From contig NC_031500.1 of NCBI RefSeq assembly GCF_000237925.1, positions 8,486,698 to 8,550,697 of the forward strand: 64,000 nt of DNA. Reading direction: 5' to 3'. A program made the translations under genes and the position numbers. The DNA is from Schistosoma mansoni. Taxonomy: Eukaryota > Platyhelminthes > Trematoda > Strigeidida > Schistosomatidae. The notes beneath the pieces are model-generated. The model did no database searches and was not told where the DNA came from. It saw only the letters and a program-made list of their open reading frames with translations. Shown in pieces: positions 57,874 through 64,000 of this stretch (positions are counted from its first letter, which is position 1; every line of letters begins with the position of its first letter).

Positions 57874-60800
57874 GAATAAGCTTCTTATGGGTTGTGATCG
57901 AACTTACTTATAGAGTAATTAAGCAGTAATCACTGAGTGGTCGTTTATGTACCTGATACCGTCAGCAACAAATTACCGTAGCAGAACATAAACTAGCTTC
58001 CATCTGAAGGCGAATTTAGGAAGAGACGATGGAGGTGAAGAGAACATACCTTGTGTAAACCATGAAATCGCACTGCCAGGCAAGTCCTAAATTGGAACTG
58101 CGAAAGTAAAAGTAAAAGAGGAAGTCCAAAGAACATGGTGATGCCACAGATATTGTAGTTTGACTACACTTTAACCAACATCACCTCCTATGATTGAATA
58201 GTGCCCACCTAGTGAAATCAAAAGTCGGAAGCGAGGAGGTAGGAAGATATATTTGATAGATTATCAATATGTCGAGAAGTGACTGAACCAAACTGGCTAG
58301 CGATCGCAGAAGTTGAGCACGGCGTTCCCACTCGTGATCTGGTGCGGATGCATGACTGAGAGTCTTCAGCTAGGTCAGTCCATTAAAAACCAAAGTCGTC
58401 AGCATCCAATGTCGAACACTTACAGAGCTATTTGTTTTGGGGATTTATTTATCGATACAAACACATCACATCAGGAATCGGAGACAGAAATCAAAAGAAT
58501 GAATAACAACTGGAAACAACTGGACAGAAGCGACCAGGAAGTAGTTTGATGGAGAATCCTAGTTGGAAGCCTACACTTCCACATGATAAGAAGCAAGCGT
58601 AAGTGAGTAAGTGAGTCAGGTGTTGGGATATTTTGCCTGAACCAATAATATAAACACACTAGTCAACATTCGTAGTAAGAAACTGAACTTTTAGAGAAAA
58701 ATGACCAAAAACGTCTCTATAGATCGGTAACTTCTCCATATTTATCACTAAGTACCTTAAGTAAAATCTGATTTGTTTTATCGCTTAAACGCGCTAATTA
58801 CTGAAAACAGCAGTTGTTTGACTCCAATTTATCCTATCGATGAGTGATAGCGTTTACTTCAGCGAAAGGACAAAAACCTATGATATCCCTATATCACATT
58901 TGGACTTTAAATACCTGGATTCTTGCAATGATTCCGTTGAGTTGGAGAAAATATTGAAAACCCTGAGGTATTGACCAGTGTTACACTTATCATAGTTACA
59001 GATCTGGTGAAGTCGGGCGTTATACAGAACTTGAATCATTTTGTGAAGAAAAGGTCGCCAGGTTAAACCCAAACAGGTCGGTGTAGCTGATGCGTGTAAA
59101 TTTTCGAGTCATATTGCCTAAAATATTCCACAAACGTTATATGTCGCCCGATTCCTTAATATTCTTTTTTATTTTCCGAAACATTCATCTACTGAAGACT
59201 CATAATTTACACAGCTTTTCAATTCTGTGTGATCTAAAAACTAACAAGTGTGTTGCTGGCTTTCAATGCCTATTTTATTATGATCACTATGTCATCTCAC
59301 AGTATCGGATGTTTGCCACCAAAGTATTATTTCACTTATTTTACAGTTCCATTAAATGATGTGTGAACAAGTCTAGTGAATCCAGTGACGTAAATGAAAG
59401 TTGAGTCCAATGTATTCGGAAATTTACGTGGTGACAAGTAGCTCGATATCAGATCTACTCACAGACTACCTACTATTTAGAAAATATCTTTATATACTTG
59501 TTTCGATACTACGAGATCACCAACGAATACATCTTATTACAACCATAAATTGCCTTCTGATATTCAGCCTACCGGGGATATAACCTAGCAACTGGCACGT
59601 AGTTTCCTGTAGTCGTGAAGACTGAAGACTGAAGACTGAACCGTCACTATATCTATGAAGTGTACAGGATGAATTAAGGTGAAAGGTAGTGTAGACCTTA
59701 TCGTGGCAGATAAACCATTGATAACAGCATGGTAGATGCAAGTTAACTAAATGTTGATTCTTTATCAGCTTTTTCATTTATAATCAAGGGCTGTAAGAAT
59801 AGTATATGTTCCTGAAAATGGATACCGTTTTATTGTATGGTATCATAAACAATGTATTATAGAAACCGTTTTCGAAATATAATGTTCATAATCTTACACC
59901 GTGATAATCAATCAGGCCACAGAAGCTAACGAGTCCATATTTCAGAAATCAAAATAAAGTTCAAAAATAAGTCGCTTGTTCTTCTTTTCGCGAGAATATA
60001 ACGGAAGTGACCACAACTGGGACCATCCAACCACAAACACACAACAGTAACTAGCTTTCTGAGGTCTATGAATTTGTTTAACTGTACTGAAACATCTTCA
60101 GACTCTACATATGATCAGTTTTCTGACTTGCGTTTGTTTTTTTATTTATCTTAGCACATTTTTGTTCTACGTTGTGAAAAGTCCTACTCGGATAAAAAGT
60201 TGAATAGTGTGCTTTAGTCACTTGACATCATTAAGTTGCAAAAGATTTATATTTGTTCAACAAAGCCTACATAACTGTTTTGTTAAAATATAAGTGAATT
60301 TTTGTTTTTGAGTTACAGCATACCCAAATGGCAAAACTTGATAGTAAGTTAGAGCCAGAAGCGATTTAGTAGTTGAACTGAGAGTACTCAGGCACTCGCA
60401 GTTTTTAATCCTGTTATTATAGTTTGCAAATAGATATTATTTGTCTAATAAGAATCTATCCATCAATTTTGTCATGTAAACATACAATGAATATAGATAT
60501 GTCTGTGTCATAAGTTGATGTTTTGAATATACCAGTTTTCAGTGTATAAATGTAATTACAACTGGGCAACTACATGAAGAATGTTAATTAGAATATTTTA
60601 CAAGCTTCGCATGGTAAATATTTAGGACTAATTTTTCAACTAACAAAAGACATACAGAATGATAAAAAATATTTTATATTTTAGCATTGCTATCAGAGGA
60701 TATATTACTTTGTTAACATTTGTTTGTAGAACTTTTTTTGCTAAAATGGTCTTCATTTCCTGACACACTAGTGTATGATATCTTTGATAAATTCCGCAGA

Positions 60801-60920
60801 AGTATGAATTTTCATTTTAAGTAAGTTTTAGAACAGCCAAACGAAATATTCTTATCAAGACTAGTTTTTATGTTTAATTTGGTAACAAAAGTACTTTGGG
60901 AGAAGAACTTGAAAGTATTA
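57874..60920. other. spacer between the inverted gypsy copies
   Basis: About 3 kb. A weak LINE-like C-terminal stretch (KLASDRRSWARRSHS, plus, about 58285-58330) suggests another reverse-transcribing element remnant. A 7-bp tandem (tgaagac, 3.5 copies) lies at 59616-59640. A possible very short terminal exon near 60320-60370 is treated under findings. The remainder is AT-rich and unassigned. Confidence 0.35.
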
Positions 60921-63900
60921 TGCTAGCGGGACATAGATTGGATTAAAGCATGTTTCATGCATGATGGTGTTGCTGCACGCTGATTGGCTAATTCTAAACC
61001 GATCAGCCCGGGCATATTATTGGAGAAAAATCTAGAAGCTTCTTATGTATATACTATAAATATATGAACATTATTCAAATCAGTGATTGCTGTTCACTCA
61101 CCATTGTTTTTTTGAATACAATTTCGTTCCTGTTCAACGTGTTCTGATTTTGGGGTCTTGTTGAGTGTCATTGTATAAGAATACTAAGCAACAGGAATAG
61201 CTGGGTCGTTTATTAGCAAAAAAATACAATTATAACAGTGGCGACGAGGAAAAAGGAAAATTCATTCAAAATGCCTATATCAGACGACCAGCTTGGCCGA
61301 ATATTGCAACAACAGCAAGCACAACTTGATGCACAAATGCGGTTGTTGGAGACTCTGATGCAACAGTTTAGCACCCAAAACTCAAGTTCACATGCTGTTT
61401 CAAGTACTTCTTGTGATGCAGTTGCCAGCAGCATCCCAGAATTCTATTATGACCCCGAAAGTGGAAATACGTTTCTCACGTGGTTCAAGCGTTGGGAAGA
61501 CACATTTAGAATAGAATTCTGTCAACAAGATGACTCATGGAAGACTCGGTTGTTGATGCGTAAGTTGGGAAGCAATGAACATGCACGTTATGCTGACCAT
61601 ATATTGCCAAGGTTACCTCGAGAGCTCAGTTTTGAGGAGACAGTAACGCAGTTGTCAGAGATATTCGGCGAATCTTCCTCATTGTTTAGTATTCGCTACC
61701 AGTGTCTTAATTTGGTGAAACGAGAAACCGATGAATATGGTGCTCTAGCAGACGTCGTCAACAGAGAGTGTGAACGGTTAAAGTTACGCTCGTTGACAGA
61801 AGATCAATTTAAATGCCTTATATTCATCAAAGCTCTGCAGTCACTACAAGATGCTGAGATTAGAACCAGACTTCTAACTCGTTTGGATCAAGATCCTAAC
61901 ATCACACTCAGAACGCTAACAGATGAGTGTAAGAGGCTACAGAACATCAGACACGACAATCAGTTGATTGAACAGGTAAATTCCAATTTAACCTGCAGTA
62001 GTTTAAATGCTACGACAGAAGCCCAATAAAACTCATAACAAACCAACGGATGCCTGTTGGTTATGCGGCGATTGGCATTATGTACGATTCTGTCAATTTA
62101 AGAAGCATAAATGTCAGGTGTGCAACAGACGTGGACATAAAGAAGGTCATTGTCCACCGAATCGTACGTCCCAGTCCAAGAAGAAGTATAAACGTTTTCC
62201 ACGTGTGGTGAAATCAGCCGAATCCAAATCTCTTTCTCTGGTAGCAGCTTTTCAAACAGACTATGACATTAGGAGAAAGTATGTTACGATCCAGATTAAT
62301 GGTATAGCGGCTCGTCTTCAAATTGATATAGCATCCGATATTACTCTAGTGTCTAGAGAGACGTATAACTTGCTGGGAAAGCCGCCAATGAAGCCATCGA
62401 AGAAAACGGCTAAAAATGCATCTAGAGGTGTACTAAAACTAGTTGGCGAATTACAATGTGAATTTTCCTTCAATGGAAATAGCTGTAAAGGGGTATGTTA
62501 TCTAACAGAACGACCGAACCTTGATCTACTTGGTCTAGATATGTTAGAAAAGCTTGGATTAATGGATATACCCATCAACAGCGTTTGTAACGTGTCGTGT
62601 CCATCATTAGACACCACTTCACATGCAAAAAAGATAGGTGAAAAGGTTCCAGAAATACAGAGTGTAGTAGCAGCGGCAATTCGAAACACTACAGTGTCGT
62701 CAGATGAAGTCAGAAAAGAGACTCTTCGAGACCCTGTTCTACAAGAAGTCAGAAAGTTCCACCTAGAAGGGTGGTCCTCGAAGATCAGTTCAACAGAGCT
62801 TCAGCAGTTTTATCAGCGTAGACTATCTCTTTCAATCATCGACGATTGTCTGATGTTTGCTGAACGTGTCATAATCCCAAAGGAGTTGCAACCGGCAGTC
62901 CTCGAACAGCTGCATGCAGGACATCCCGGAATAAACCGCATGAAAGCTCTAGCACGAAGTTATGTATACTGGCCACAATTAGATACCCAACTCGAGCAGC
63001 TATCCCGTTCGTGTACAAAATGTGCATTGGCAGCAAAAGCACCACGAAAAGCAGAGTTGAAATCATGGCCGATACCACAGTCACCGTGGTAGCGTATACA
63101 TTTAGACTTCACTGGTCCATTCCATGGACAAACTTACCTTCTGGTAGTGGACGCATACAGCAAGTGGCCGGAAATCTTCATCATGGAACATCCAACAACA
63201 CGCTGCACAGTTAGAAAACTGCGGCAACTATTCAGTCGTTTCGGGGTGCCAGAACAAGTAGTCAGCGACAACGGCACACAATTTACATCATCTATCTTTT
63301 CGGAATTTTGTCAGCAGAACGGAATCAGGCACATCTGAACACCTCCATTCCATCCGCAATCGAATGGCCAGGTAGAACGTTTTGTTGGTACGTTCAAAAA
63401 TGCCCTAAAAAAATCAAGAGGGGAGGGTACCACCGACGAGATCTTAGAGAGGTTCCTGTTTATCTACCGTTCTACACCGAACCCTCAACAAACGGGGTCT
63501 TTCCAGAGGAAGCGTTACTTGGCAGAAAAATAAGGACACATTTCGATGTCATCCGTCCGATGCCAGCTCGTGAGCCCCAACGAAACTTATCGATGGAGAA
63601 GCAGTTCAATCGACACCATGGGGCACGAAGACGATTGTTCACGGTGGGTCAAAAAGTACTTGCTATGGACTATCGTGGTAAACATCCTACGTGGATAGCT
63701 GGTCGGATCGTGAGAAAGGAAGGGAATGTGGTTTATGAGGTGTCAGTTGGCTCAGAAGTTTGGATACGTCATGCTAACCAACTGAAAGCAACTTCGATAG
63801 CCAGCAGCGAGCATCGACATCGAATACCTCTTGACGTTCTGCTAGACACCTTTGAAATAAAAACGCCCGGAACAGACAGGTCAGTTTCTGTGCAAGCAAA

Positions 63901-64000
63901 GAGTGATACAACTTCCTTATTGCCTAGACGATGGACAGATCGAAAGCGCAGGCCAGTCACTCGGTTGCAGTTGGACCCTAGCACCAGATCCTACGAATCT
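60921..64000 (+). mobile_element. Ty3/gypsy-type LTR element, copy B (fossil, young, cut by window end)
   Basis: The 5' LTR is 60921-61237 (317 bp, TGCTAGCGGG...TATAACA). A tggcgacgagg primer-site-like string follows it. The parts and their order are the same as in copy A: gag-like from about 61238, zinc knuckles and protease-like from about 62007, then the integrase region. It is nearly identical to copy A in inverted orientation; by coordinate matching its 3' LTR should begin about 15 bases past the window end. No reverse transcriptase recognised here either. It is broken in the same way overall as copy A, so both come from one broken parent. Confidence 0.9.

Overview
The window looks like a Schistosoma (blood fluke) chromosome segment, most likely of the S. 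mansoni / S. haematobium type; I cannot fix the species. The reasons are AT-rich DNA, host genes with 34-69 bp micro-introns at their 5' ends and long repeat-filled introns at their 3' ends, tRNA-derived SM-alpha-type repeats carrying hammerhead ribozymes, many 5'-truncated RTE-clade (SR2/Perere-3-like) and CR1-clade LINE pieces, and Ty3/gypsy LTR elements.

Four host genes can be supported. (1) The 5' part of a coiled-coil gene of the CDR2 / BICD-related type with a CC1-box (minus, exons at 13404-13506 and 10502-10614; the rest is not found). (2) GTF2H5/TTDA, the smallest TFIIH core subunit (plus, 30169-30438, two exons). (3) WTAP, the regulatory subunit of the m6A methyltransferase complex and a splicing regulator (plus, 32392-41144, seven exons, about 319 aa). 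(4) NAPG, gamma-SNAP (minus, 44751-49243, seven exons, about 347 aa). WTAP and NAPG converge on a repeat-containing gap at 41145-44750.

Layout: 1-14.5 kb is AT-rich with SINEs, RTE tails and the CDR2-like gene. 14.5-20 kb is mostly unassigned, with an LTR-like repeat, an AT microsatellite, a 56-bp perfect palindrome and an SM-alpha cluster. 20.8-29.5 kb is a graveyard of LINE and LTR-element fossils. 30.1-49.3 kb is the gene block GTF2H5-WTAP-NAPG, whose introns hold SINEs, LINE pieces and a 0.5-kb retroposon; a 200-base assembly gap lies in WTAP intron 3. 49.3-54.4 kb holds RTE and CR1 LINE remains. 54.4-64 kb holds two nearly identical, young gypsy-type elements in inverted orientation, separated by about 3 kb; the second runs off the window.

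The most unusual signals are two apparently intact hammerhead ribozyme folds on the minus strand (3284-3329 and 19139-19183), the repeated head-to-head arrangement of these ribozyme SINEs, an LTR inserted inside a SINE's hammerhead region with a near-perfect target duplication, and the inverted pair of gypsy elements in which I recognise no reverse transcriptase.
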